A stretch of DNA of 39,340 nucleotides from assembly GCA_016744435.1 (NCBI GenBank), contig JADGEJ010000033.1, positions 1 through 39,340 on the forward strand. Reading direction: 5' to 3'. The position numbers and the translations under genes were made by a program. Numbering within the stretch: position 1 is the first letter of the stretch; each line of letters starts with the position of its first letter. Source of the DNA: Lentibacter sp. (GTDB lineage: Bacteria > Pseudomonadota > Alphaproteobacteria > Rhodobacterales > Rhodobacteraceae). The notes beneath the pieces are model-generated. The model was not told the DNA's origin. It ran no database searches and worked only from the letters and a program-made list of their open reading frames with translations. This document shows positions 1 to 7,094 of the stretch, piece by piece.

Positions 1-1160
1 AAAGGCTCAAGGATATTGCCCGAGTAATGATCCGCCTTACGCAGATGCGTGCGAATGCCCTGCTTGTTCAGCGCTTCAACCACGTCAACCGACGCCACGC
101 CTTCAACAACCAGTGAGACAAGCCCCTCACGCGCAGCGTTATCTGGCCCGCCAAGGATCGTGACCCGCTCCATGTCGCGCAATCCCGCAAGGTTGCCGAG
201 GCCGTCGATCATCGCATCCGTCAGCGCCTTTTCCTGATCGTGGATCACTTCGCCCGCCGCGACGATCCTCGCGCGCCGATCCGCAGCACCTGACACCTCA
301 CCGCCAAGCCACTCCAGATAGCCGCAAACGTCGCTCAACGTCGCATAAGCCCCCGTGTCGCGCGTGCCCATTTCCCAGTTCAGCTCCGGCCCGCCATCAA
401 GCGCATTATGCGCGACAGCTTCCAAGGTTGGTGACATCCAGGCAAGCCCGTAGCCATGCCGCGAGAACATTTTATACGGGCTAATCACATAGCCATCGAC
501 ATCATAAGCCGCCAAATCAATCGCGCCGTGGGCGGCGTGCTGAATGCCATCAACCACAATCAGACAGCCCGGTGCCTTGGCGCGAATAGCGGCTGAAACT
601 GCCGCCACATCAACGCCCATCCCCGTCACAGGCGAGGTGTGCACAATCGTCGCCACCACCGTGTTCGCAGTCACGGCATCGGCGTAAGCCTCCGCCGCAA
701 TCGTCCCCGTCGCGTCGTCATGCGCGATCACAACATGCGTGAGTTTCGCCTCCTCCGCCCAGCGCGCAGCCGCCGAGCGTGACGCCGGATGCTCGAGCGT
801 CGAACTCAGCACAACGCCCTGCCCTCGCCGCGCCAGACAGGCGTTCATGATCAGTCGAAACAACAGCTCCGTGCCGCTCTCCCCAACAAAGAATGTTCCG
901 CTCTTCGCGTTCATCATCAGCGCCATGTCGGCCTTGGCCTTGGCAATGATGTCCACCAATGCCTGACTTGCCCCATTGGCACGGCCTTGATTGTCCGGAA
1001 TAGCTGCAAACTTGGCAGAGGTCTCAACCGCGCTGTTCAGCGTCAAAGCGCCACCCGCGTTCTCGAAAAACACCCGTTCGCCCTCAAACGGGCAAGCCTC
1101 CACATGGGCAAACCTTGCCCGCACTTCGCCCATCATCTCATCAGAAAACGCATTTGCCAT
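1..1160 (-). CDS. Class V aminotransferase / cysteine desulfurase-like PLP enzyme (3' end outside window)
   Basis: The minus-strand frame stays open from an ATG at 1160 to the window edge, giving 386 codons of the N-terminal and central part. It reads as a fold-type I PLP enzyme of the aminotransferase class V (cysteine desulfurase/SufS-like) family. Visible motifs are FFENAGGA near residue 32, SSTLEHPASR near 119, VVDGIQHAAHG (PLP-binding Asp at about 204) and SPYKMFSRHGYG with the expected Schiff-base lysine at about 230. The start is well supported by a perfect AAGGAGG five bases upstream. The substrate cannot be read from sequence. There is no isc or suf gene beside it, so Fe-S assembly is not implied; it is closer to the stand-alone 'cysteine desulfurase-like' proteins of proteobacteria. 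Family confident, function open. Confidence 0.85.
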   Translation of the reverse strand, partial: MANAFSDEMMGEVRARFAHVEACPFEGERVFFENAGGALTLNSAVETSAKFAAIPDNQGRANGASQALVDIIAKAKADMALMMNAKSGTFFVGESGTELLFRLIMNACLARRGQGVVLSSTLEHPASRSAAARWAEEAKLTHVVIAHDDATGTIAAEAYADAVTANTVVATIVHTSPVTGMGVDVAAVSAAIRAKAPGCLIVVDGIQHAAHGAIDLAAYDVDGYVISPYKMFSRHGYGLAWMSPTLEAVAHNALDGGPELNWEMGTRDTGAYATLSDVCGYLEWLGGEVSGAADRRARIVAAGEVIHDQEKALTDAMIDGLGNLAGLRDMERVTILGGPDNAAREGLVSLVVEGVASVDVVEALNKQGIRTHLRKADHYSGNILEP

Positions 1161-1220
1161 ATCGGCCTCCTTGGTTTGCCCCATCAAAAGCCGAAAGCCA
1201 CAGAAATGAAAAGCCCTGCA

Positions 1221-1256
1221 GTGCCCTTCTCTGTGCCCTTCTCTGTGCCTTTCTCC
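1221..1256. repeat. 12-bp tandem repeat, three copies
   Basis: The unit GTGCCCTTCTCT occurs at 1221-1232 and 1233-1244 without change, and at 1245-1256 with two mismatches. On the minus strand each unit contains a purine-rich AGAGAAGGG, and the array sits about 60 bp upstream of the class V aminotransferase start. It is probably a replication-slippage array. Confidence 0.85.
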
Positions 1257-1298
1257 GCCATTGCACCCAATCCCTGAATGACAAATCGCAAATTTGGC

Positions 1299-1330
1299 AG
1301 CGCCCGAACCGCCCCCACGGGGCGGGCGCT
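1299..1330. other. GC-rich hairpin
   Basis: Outer arms AGCGCCCG (1299-1306) and CGGGCGCT (1323-1330) are perfectly complementary. An alternative inner hairpin, CCGCCCC - CAC - GGGGCGG (1309-1325), is also perfect. No T-tract follows on either strand, so it is not a standard intrinsic terminator. On the minus strand it would lie in the leader of the class V aminotransferase gene. Confidence 0.5.
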
Positions 1331-1685
1331 TTGCTTCCCCCCCTCGGTTCGGACGCGGTGTTTGATTGAGATGTTGAGCGACAGCTTCGCCAAAGCCGCG
1401 TGCCGTGCCACTAGGCCTTTCCTGATAGAATCAATAGGGTTTTGACAGTAAAATTGTCAGGTATAAAAACAAAAACACTCGGGTATAAACCCTTATTTTT
1501 AAGGCATTTTCACGGGTAATTCTACATTTTTGGCCTTTTCGGAACGGCGCTTCAGAGTTAATATCGAACACACGCTTAGGCACCCAGACATTGACCCAGC
1601 CGCCGCCAGGTAGACAGTCAAGGCACCCATAGCTTTTAAAATTCTCGCGTTCCGTAAGACGCTTTTTATTAGCAAGGTAGACATC

Positions 1686-1973
1686 ATGGCCAGCTCAGCT
1701 CACCATCAGTTCCAAAGCAAATGCAACGTCTGTGTAAACGCAGCGCAGCTTACAGCAAAACCCACAGCATCATCGGATGCAATTGACTGCCCCGTAGGCG
1801 GGCATGTCACCGTTGCCTCAGGCTGTGCGTCGTTTGAGCCCTCACAAAGTGCAACCTGCTCTACCTGCTGGAACTATTCCGCAGAAGAGACTGCGGCGTC
1901 CTGTTCAGTCCACGGCATTCTGGCCGCCCTGCGCGAAGCCTGCCCAGAGGCCGTCGAGCGCGCAGCAGCTTAA
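1686..1973 (+). CDS. Small cysteine-rich protein of unknown function
   Basis: This 95-residue frame starts at ATG with AAGG eight bases upstream and is followed at once by a good intrinsic terminator, which supports a real transcription unit. The protein has eight cysteines (C13, C16, C35, C47, C58, C61, C73, C86), two CxxC pairs (13-16 and 58-61) and histidines at 40 and 76. That spacing would suit a small zinc-binding or redox protein. There is no signal peptide and no transmembrane stretch. I do not recognise a family. GC and codon use match the flanking genes, so it does not look foreign. A spurious ORF remains possible because it is short and isolated. Confidence 0.55.
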   Translation: MASSAHHQFQSKCNVCVNAAQLTAKPTASSDAIDCPVGGHVTVASGCASFEPSQSATCSTCWNYSAEETAASCSVHGILAALREACPEAVERAAA

Positions 1974-1997
1974 ACCAAACAAATACGAACGTCATGA

Positions 1998-2028
1998 GCC
2001 CGCTGTGGAATGCCCGCAGCGGGTTTTC
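1998..2028 (+). terminator. Intrinsic terminator of the Cys-rich gene
   Basis: Stem CCCGCTG (1999-2005) pairs with CAGCGGG (2017-2023) across an 11-nt loop and is followed by TTTTCTTTT. It lies about 25 bp after the stop codon of the 95-residue ORF. Confidence 0.8.
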
Positions 2029-2073
2029 TTTTGGCCCGGGTTCCTTTTTGCCAGTGCAGCCGCCAGTCGGGCC

Positions 2074-2104
2074 AAAAAACGCCCCCGCGAAGCACGCGAG
2101 GGCG
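2074..2104 (-). terminator. Intrinsic terminator of glyA
   Basis: On the minus strand CGCCCTCGCG, loop TGCTT and CGCGGGGGCG form a stem followed by six T residues. It lies 28 bp after the glyA stop codon. Confidence 0.85.
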
Positions 2105-2132
2105 TTGGTTTAATCGAGCGATAGTCGCGCTA

Positions 2133-3416
2133 TCAAAGCTCAGGATACAGCGGGAAGTCCTTGAGCATCGCCGCCACTTCGCCGCGCACTTTGGCCTCAA
2201 CAGCTTCGTTGCCTTCAGCGCCATTCGCCGCGATGCCGTCAACCACTTCGACGATCCAATCCGCGATCTGGCGGAACTCGGCTTCGCCGAAGCCGCGCGT
2301 TGTGCCCGCAGGCGTGCCAAGGCGCAGGCCTGACGTCACCATCGGCTTTTCAGGGTCAAACGGAATGCCGTTTTTGTTGGTGGTGATATGCGCACGGCCC
2401 AGCGCCGCGTCAGCGATGTTGCCGGTCACGCCTTTGGGGCGCAGATCAACCAACATCAGGTGCGTGTCGGTGCCGCCAGTGACGATGTCCAGACCACCCT
2501 TGATAAGCTGGTCGGCCAGCGCAACGGCGTTGGCCTTCACCTGCTTGATGTAGTCCTTGAAGTCAGGGCGCAGCGCTTCGCCAAAGGCCACAGCCTTGGC
2601 TGCGATAACGTGCATCAGCGGGCCGCCCTGAATGCCGGGGAAGATCGCCGAGTTGAACTTCTTGGCCAGCGCCTCGTCGTTCGTCAGGATCATGCCGCCG
2701 CGTGGGCCGCGCAGGGTTTTGTGCGTTGTCGTCGTCGCAACATGCGCGTGCGGGAATGGCGAGGGGTGCTCGCCAGCCGCGACGAGGCCCGCGAAGTGCG
2801 CCATATCGACGTGCAGATATGCGCCGACCATATCAGCAATCTCGCGCATGCGAGCAAAGTCGATAACCCGTGGGATGGCCGAGCCACCCGCGATGATCAT
2901 CTTCGGCTGGTGCTCTTTGGCGAGCGCTTCAACTTGGTCGTAGTCCAACAGGTTGTCGCTTTCGCGCACGCCGTACTGAACCGCGTTAAACCACTTGCCT
3001 GACTGGTTGGGGCGCGCGCCATGCGTCAGGTGCCCGCCCGCATCAAGGCTCATGCCAAGGATCGTATCGCCCGGCTGCAACAGCGCTTGGAAAACGCCTT
3101 GGTTGGCCTGTGAGCCCGAGTTCGGCTGCACGTTGGCAAAGCCACAACCAAACAACTCTTTGGCGCGCTCAATCGCAAGTGTTTCGGCCACGTCAACATA
3201 TTGGCAACCGCCATAATAGCGGCGGCCCGCATAGCCCTCGGCGTATTTGTTGGTCAGCACAGTGCCCTGCGCCTCCATCACGGCAGCCGAAACGATGTTC
3301 TCTGAGGCGATCAGCTCGATCTCGTCGCGTTGGCGGCCCAACTCGTCAGTAACGCTGCCCCAAATCTCTGGGTCGCGTGACGCCAGTGATTCCGTGAAAA
3401 AGCCCTTGTTAGACAT
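2133..3416 (-). CDS. glyA: Serine hydroxymethyltransferase
   Basis: SHMT is a cytosolic PLP enzyme that interconverts serine plus tetrahydrofolate with glycine plus 5,10-methylene-tetrahydrofolate, the main source of one-carbon units. The 427 residues match the family length. Diagnostic stretches are [10 protein letters not shown] near 34, [15 protein letters not shown] near 56, QPNSGSQAN near 97, [10 protein letters not shown] near 202 and the PLP-lysine motif [14 protein letters not shown] (K233). The start codon has GGGAG at proper spacing. The gene is divergent from nadK, and the 203 bp between them holds repeated GTTTCCTATTGG-type motifs that may control one or both genes. It ends at a clear terminator. 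Confidence 0.98.
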   Translation of the reverse strand: MSNKGFFTESLASRDPEIWGSVTDELGRQRDEIELIASENIVSAAVMEAQGTVLTNKYAEGYAGRRYYGGCQYVDVAETLAIERAKELFGCGFANVQPNSGSQANQGVFQALLQPGDTILGMSLDAGGHLTHGARPNQSGKWFNAVQYGVRESDNLLDYDQVEALAKEHQPKMIIAGGSAIPRVIDFARMREIADMVGAYLHVDMAHFAGLVAAGEHPSPFPHAHVATTTTHKTLRGPRGGMILTNDEALAKKFNSAIFPGIQGGPLMHVIAAKAVAFGEALRPDFKDYIKQVKANAVALADQLIKGGLDIVTGGTDTHLMLVDLRPKGVTGNIADAALGRAHITTNKNGIPFDPEKPMVTSGLRLGTPAGTTRGFGEAEFRQIADWIVEVVDGIAANGAEGNEAVEAKVRGEVAAMLKDFPLYPEL

Positions 3417-3452
3417 GCTCGTCTCCCGTTCTGGTGTAAGTTCTGTTCCCGC

Positions 3453-3468
3453 GTTTCCTATTGGAAAC
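3453..3468. promoter_or_regulatory. Imperfect palindrome, possible operator in glyA-nadK gap
   Basis: GTTTCCTATTGGAAAC is symmetrical except for its central four bases. It lies 36 bp upstream of the glyA start. The half GTTTCCTATTGG recurs inverted at 3569-3580. Confidence 0.45.
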
Positions 3469-3548
3469 CAGCCCCTGCGGAAACCCTAATTACGACCATT
3501 GCGGCGATCTGCGCGCCAAACCTGCGCCTCTCCAGTGGACAAGCAGGC

Positions 3549-3580
3549 CCAATAGGTTACCCTAGCCGCCAATAGGAAAC
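3549..3580. promoter_or_regulatory. Two CCAATAGG boxes spaced 20 bp, possible operators
   Basis: CCAATAGG at 3549-3556 and CCAATAGGAAAC at 3569-3580 are direct repeats exactly 20 bp apart (two helical turns). Together with 3453-3468 they make three copies of the same motif in one short divergent gap. Confidence 0.45.
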
Positions 3581-3595
3581 TTAAGGCCGCACAAA

Positions 3596-3619
3596 AGGCT
3601 TCACTGAAGGCTTCACTGA
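3596..3619 (+). repeat. 12-bp tandem duplication covering the nadK ribosome site
   Basis: AGGCTTCACTGA occurs twice, back to back, ending at the base before the nadK ATG. The duplication gives two Shine-Dalgarno-like AAGG sequences (3595-3598 and 3607-3610). The second is at normal spacing from the start codon. Confidence 0.85.
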
Positions 3620-4381
3620 ATGACCCTCAAAATCGCTTTTACGGCGAGTGACACTGCTGTCGCCCAGACAGCCCGCGCGGCGCTGACCAGTCGTTATGGC
3701 GAAGTCTCTGAAGAGGCCGCTGACGTGATCGTGGCGCTTGGCGGCGACGGTTTCATGCTGCAAACTCTGCACCGCACCCAAGGCTTGCCCGCGCCAGTGT
3801 ATGGGATGAACCGTGGCACCGTCGGCTTTCTGATGAACGAGTACAACGAGAGCGACCTGCCAGAGCGGCTTGCTGCCGCCGAGGAAGAAGTGATCAACCC
3901 GCTCGCTATGACCGCGACCTGCGTTGACGGCACCGTCCACGAAGCGCTGGCGATCAACGAAGTCTCGGTGCTGCGGATGGGGCCGCAAGCCGCCAAACTC
4001 AAGATAGAGATCGACGGGCGGCTGCGCATGGAAGAGCTTGTCTGCGACGGCGCGCTGGTGTCGACGCCCGCTGGCTCAACCGCCTACAACTACTCCGCTC
4101 ACGGCCCTATCCTGCCGATCGGCTCTGACGTTCTGGCCCTCACGGCGATTGCCCCGTTCCGCCCCCGTCGCTGGCGCGGAGCATTGCTGCCCAAAAATGC
4201 CACCGTGCGCTTTGAAGTCACAGACCCAGCCAAGCGCCCCGTCATGGCCGACGCCGACGGGCGCTCGGTGCGCGACGTGGCCACTGTCGAGATCCGCTCA
4301 GCCCCCGACATCGGCCACCGCATCCTGTTTGACCGCGGCCACGGCCTCGAAGAGCGCCTGATCCGAGAGCAATTCGTATGA
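3620..4381 (+). CDS. nadK: NAD kinase
   Basis: The protein phosphorylates NAD+ at the 2'-hydroxyl of its adenosine ribose using ATP, the only route to NADP+ in bacteria. The 253 residues are typical of the short alphaproteobacterial form. Family motifs are all present: GGDG (41-44), the NE pair (113-114) that contacts the nicotinamide ribose, and the glycine-rich [20 protein letters not shown] from about 143. The ATG is preceded by GAAGG inside a 12-bp tandem duplication. It is divergent from glyA and followed by an unrelated gene 185 bp downstream, so it is probably monocistronic. Confidence 0.97.
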   Translation: MTLKIAFTASDTAVAQTARAALTSRYGEVSEEAADVIVALGGDGFMLQTLHRTQGLPAPVYGMNRGTVGFLMNEYNESDLPERLAAAEEEVINPLAMTATCVDGTVHEALAINEVSVLRMGPQAAKLKIEIDGRLRMEELVCDGALVSTPAGSTAYNYSAHGPILPIGSDVLALTAIAPFRPRRWRGALLPKNATVRFEVTDPAKRPVMADADGRSVRDVATVEIRSAPDIGHRILFDRGHGLEERLIREQFV

Positions 4382-4409
4382 ATGCATAGGCTACGATGCG
4401 ACCTCCGAA

Positions 4410-4431
4410 AGCGGCCAAGGCCTTGGCCGCT
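4410..4431. promoter_or_regulatory. 22-bp perfect palindrome
   Basis: The arm AGCGGCCAAGG is followed directly by its reverse complement, with no spacer. It lies 29 bp after the nadK stop codon and 134 bp before the next start. There is no T-tract, so it is either an mRNA 3' hairpin or a protein-binding site. Confidence 0.4.
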
Positions 4432-4565
4432 CCGCCATTCGCAGTAACACGATCACCTCGACATACCTCTCACGTTTTTCCGCCCTTCAGAAAAATCTCT
4501 GCAACATAAAAGCTCTGAGCGTAAAATTGTGCTATGCTACCCCTCATCAACCTAAGGGAGTATCA

Positions 4566-5609
4566 ATGGCCTATTATGGACGACTGAAAAACAACATCCT
4601 CTACCCCCAAGGCAGCTCGGCCCCCGGTCAGGCAGGCTGGGTCTGCGACCACTTGCTCGCCCTGCGCCGCGACCTCGCCCAGCAAATCAAAGACGCACGC
4701 AAACCCAACTCGCTGATCCTCGGCTCTTGGAACATCCGCCACTTTGACGGCGGCCGCCCCCGCCTGCGCGAAAGCTTTCACTACATCGCCGAAATAATCG
4801 ACCACTTCGACATCTGCGCAGTGCAGGAAGTCAAAGACATCGAAAGCGTTGAGCGCCTGTGCAAGCTTCTCGGCTCAAACTGGGACTTTTTCATCAACGA
4901 CAGCTCCGGCTCGGGCCGTGGCAACCACGAGCGCATGGCTTTCTTGTACAACAAAAACCGCGTGCAGTTTCGCAACCTGATTGGCGAGCTGGTGTTCCCG
5001 CATGACATGCTCCCAGGTGGCGAGCAAGTCGGGCGCACGCCCTTCTTTGCTGCGTTCCAAGCGGGCTGGTTCAAGTTCACCCTCTGCTCAACCCACATCG
5101 TCTACGAAGAGGAGGAAAACCGCCCCCTCAGGCGCGACGAAATATCGGCCATCGCCAAGCTCCTGAAAAAGCGCGCAAAGGACAGCGAAGAAGTGCACAT
5201 CTTCCTCGGCGACATGAACATAGACGCCACAAGCGACCGTTCCTTCCAGATCTTGCTCGATGAGGGCTATCATGTGCCCCTCTTTGGCGCGACCAACCTC
5301 GCAGGCGGCAAAGCCTACGACCAGATCACATTCACAGGCCCGCAAGACAAGGCCCGCCTCTTGCGTCACGGCGCGTTTGACTGGCGCTCAGCAGTGTTTA
5401 TGCCAAGCGAGCAAGACGCCTATGAAGTCACCGCAATGGCCATTCGCGAAAAGCCCGACACAGGCAAGCCCTACGCCAATTGGGAGCGTTCCTACAAAGA
5501 CTGGTGCACCCATGAAATGTCTGATCACCTGCCCATCTGGATCGAGATCGAAGTTGATTACTCCGATGAATACTTGCAAACTATTGCCGATGGTCAACTG
5601 ATCGCCTGA
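4566..5609 (+). CDS. Endonuclease/exonuclease/phosphatase (EEP) fold protein
   Basis: This 347-residue protein belongs to the metal-dependent EEP (DNase I-like) superfamily. Its signatures run in order: SWNIRHF with Asn56, AVQEVKD with Glu88, THIVYEEE with His177, LGDMNID with Asp216/Asn218, and MSDHLPIW with Asp320/His321, so the active site looks intact. The first 50 residues are an extra N-terminal segment with no signal peptide, so it should be cytosolic. The start was set at the ATG after AAGGGAG, 13 codons inside the longest open frame. Whether it acts on DNA, RNA, phosphoinositides or another phosphodiester cannot be told. Neighbours nadK and a glycerate kinase give no hint. Confidence 0.85.
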   Translation: MAYYGRLKNNILYPQGSSAPGQAGWVCDHLLALRRDLAQQIKDARKPNSLILGSWNIRHFDGGRPRLRESFHYIAEIIDHFDICAVQEVKDIESVERLCKLLGSNWDFFINDSSGSGRGNHERMAFLYNKNRVQFRNLIGELVFPHDMLPGGEQVGRTPFFAAFQAGWFKFTLCSTHIVYEEEENRPLRRDEISAIAKLLKKRAKDSEEVHIFLGDMNIDATSDRSFQILLDEGYHVPLFGATNLAGGKAYDQITFTGPQDKARLLRHGAFDWRSAVFMPSEQDAYEVTAMAIREKPDTGKPYANWERSYKDWCTHEMSDHLPIWIEIEVDYSDEYLQTIADGQLIA

Positions 5610-5619
5610 CGCAATCGTG

Positions 5620-5693
5620 TCGAAACGCCCACAACATATCAGTGTTTCGCGCGTTTCGAGTTCACGCTGTGATCCAACATAAACTCGAAACGC
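5620..5693 (+). promoter_or_regulatory. Three mutually complementary segments upstream of the glycerate kinase
   Basis: TCGAAACGC (5620-5628), GCGTTTCGAGTT (5651-5662) and AACTCGAAACGC (5682-5693) are arranged so that the middle segment can pair with either neighbour: 9 bp with the first, 12 bp with the last. The last segment ends three bases before the Shine-Dalgarno AGGGG of the next gene. The layout resembles an attenuator or leader switch, or a set of operator half-sites. Confidence 0.5.
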
Positions 5694-5708
5694 TTTAGGG
5701 GCAAAGTG

Positions 5709-6968
5709 ATGACAGAAAAACAGATGCGCGAAACGGCCAAAGCGCTGTTCGCCGACGCCGTGAAAGCCGCAGACCCTGCCTTGGCCGTGCGCGTGCATGT
5801 GGACAAATTTGGCCTGCCCGCCCCGCAGGACGGCGGCCAAACCTGCCTTATCGCTGTCGGCAAAGCCGCCCCTGCGATGCTCGCGGAGGCGCTGAAGCAC
5901 GTGAAGGGGCCGTGCTCTGCCCTCGCCGTCACCCACCATGACAATGCCCAGACAGTCCAAGGCGCCGAGGTTATGACAGCGCAACACCCTGTGCCCGACG
6001 CGGCGGGGCAACTCGCCGCTAACCGCGTGCTTGAGTTACTGCATGGCGCAAGCGCAAGTGATCAAATCATCGCGCTTATCTCTGGCGGTGGATCGGCGCT
6101 TTTGCCAGCGCCCGCCGCACCACTCACACTCGCCGACAAGCAATCCGTCAACCAGCTTTTGCTGGAAAGTGGCCTCGACATTGTTGAGGTCAACACCATC
6201 CGCCAACAGCTCTCCGAGCTCAAAGGCGGCGGGTTTTTGCGCCACGCAGCCCCTGCCCCCGTCACCGCGCTCATCCTCTCCGACGTGGTCGGCGACGACC
6301 TGCGCGCTATCGCCAGTGGCCCGACAGTTGCGCCCATCGGCAGTCGCGCAACGGCAGTTGAACTGCTCACCAAGCATGGCCTTTGGGGGCGCTTGCCAAA
6401 CTCAGTTCAAACCCTGCTCGCAAGCCCTCAAGAAAGCGTAAACCTACCGCCCGCAGACAACCACCTGATCGGTGGCAACAGCCAGTCGCTCAACGCCGTT
6501 TTGCGCGCCGCAACGGGCTTGGCCGCAACCATCATAATGCCGCCACTAGTTGGCGATGTTGCCGAGGCCGCCCAGCGCATCTTTTCGACAGCAGCGGCGC
6601 TTGAAATGTCCGAGCCCACCCTTTTGATCTTTGGTGGCGAGACCACCGTCAAACTGCGCGGCAGCGGCCTTGGCGGGCGCAACCAAGAGCTTGCCCTGCG
6701 CGTCGCCCAACTGGCAACAGAAGGCCTCGCTTGCAACTGGGTGTTTCTCAGCGGCGGAACCGATGGCCGCGACGGCCCGACAGACGCGGCGGGCGGGCTG
6801 GTTGACGGCGGCACTCTCGCGCGCATCGCGGCCGCGGGCCAAGACGCCGAGGCCTTGCTCGCCAACAACGACAGTTACGCGGCACTGCAAGCGGCGGGCG
6901 ACTTGCTGATCACTGGCGCGACAGGCACCAACGTCGCGGATGTGCAGCTCCTGTTTCTGCAGCCCTGA
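5709..6968 (+). CDS. Glycerate 2-kinase, MOFRL family (TtuD/GarK type II)
   Basis: The 419-residue protein has the two-part layout of type-2 glycerate kinases: an N-terminal DUF4147 domain (LIAVGKAAPAMLAEA near 46; ALISGGGSALLPAP near 118; VNTIRQQLSELKGGG near 160; LILSDVVGDDL) and a C-terminal MOFRL domain (LLIFGGETTVKL, GGRNQELALR, LSGGTDGRDGPTDAAG). Such enzymes phosphorylate D-glycerate to 2-phosphoglycerate; older annotation calls them hydroxypyruvate reductase TtuD. The ATG is preferred over an adjacent in-frame GTG because AGGGG lies eight bases before it. A role in glyoxylate/serine or tartrate carbon entry is inferred; no glxR/tsr/gcl partner is adjacent. It converges with mvaA. Confidence 0.88.
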   Translation: MTEKQMRETAKALFADAVKAADPALAVRVHVDKFGLPAPQDGGQTCLIAVGKAAPAMLAEALKHVKGPCSALAVTHHDNAQTVQGAEVMTAQHPVPDAAGQLAANRVLELLHGASASDQIIALISGGGSALLPAPAAPLTLADKQSVNQLLLESGLDIVEVNTIRQQLSELKGGGFLRHAAPAPVTALILSDVVGDDLRAIASGPTVAPIGSRATAVELLTKHGLWGRLPNSVQTLLASPQESVNLPPADNHLIGGNSQSLNAVLRAATGLAATIIMPPLVGDVAEAAQRIFSTAAALEMSEPTLLIFGGETTVKLRGSGLGGRNQELALRVAQLATEGLACNWVFLSGGTDGRDGPTDAAGGLVDGGTLARIAAAGQDAEALLANNDSYAALQAAGDLLITGATGTNVADVQLLFLQP

Positions 6969-7020
6969 GGGCCACGGCTTTGTTGACCATTTTCGCAGGC
7001 GTTAACCTTTTCGCTCAAGC

Positions 7021-7092
7021 CAAATCGTATGTACGCGTTATGCACAGATAGCTGCATACATAGCTGCATAGTGTAGGCACGGGTGTTTTGGC
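7021..7092 (-). repeat. Intergenic 72-bp dispersed repeat, copy A
   Basis: Read on the minus strand, this segment matches 21232-21303 at 61 of 72 positions without gaps. Conserved inside it are two TATGCAGC boxes 12 bp apart, TGTGCATA and CGCGTACATAC. TATGCA of either box can pair with TGCATA further on. It begins two bases after the mvaA stop codon, between two convergent genes. There is no ORF in it and no T-tract. Confidence 0.85.
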
Positions 7093-7094
7093 TG

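Larger units (their letters stand above)
1161..1685. other. Gene-poor intergenic stretch between divergent genes
   Basis: There is no convincing coding sequence in these 525 bp. The stretch holds the AAGGAGG ribosome site of the class V aminotransferase (1166-1172), a threefold 12-bp tandem repeat (1221-1256), a strong GC hairpin (1299-1330), and an AT-rich part from about 1420 to 1690. That part contains a dyad TGACA-N7-TGTCA (1443-1459) and two GGTATAAA boxes 22 bp apart (1460 and 1482). The AT-rich part probably carries the promoter of the small Cys-rich gene that follows, but no canonical -35/-10 pair with correct spacing is evident. Confidence 0.6.

Noticed and set aside
1443-1459. TGACA-N7-TGTCA as an FNR/Dnr site
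   Set aside because: FNR-type sites are TTGAT-N4-ATCAA; spacing and arms do not fit, so it is only noted as a dyad.
1499-1687. 62-codon minus-strand frame with a lipobox-like LAAAGSMSGC
   Set aside because: The cysteine comes too late after a weak hydrophobic stretch, there is no ribosome site, and it overlaps the promoter zone of the Cys-rich gene.
3581-3988. 135-codon minus-strand frame over the nadK start
   Set aside because: Antisense to nadK; its repeated SVKP tail is only the translation of the 12-bp tandem duplication.
7038-7046. TTATGCACA as a DnaA box inside repeat copy A
   Set aside because: The corresponding position in copy B is GTATGCACA, so the first base of the box is not conserved; the element is unlikely to be a DnaA site.
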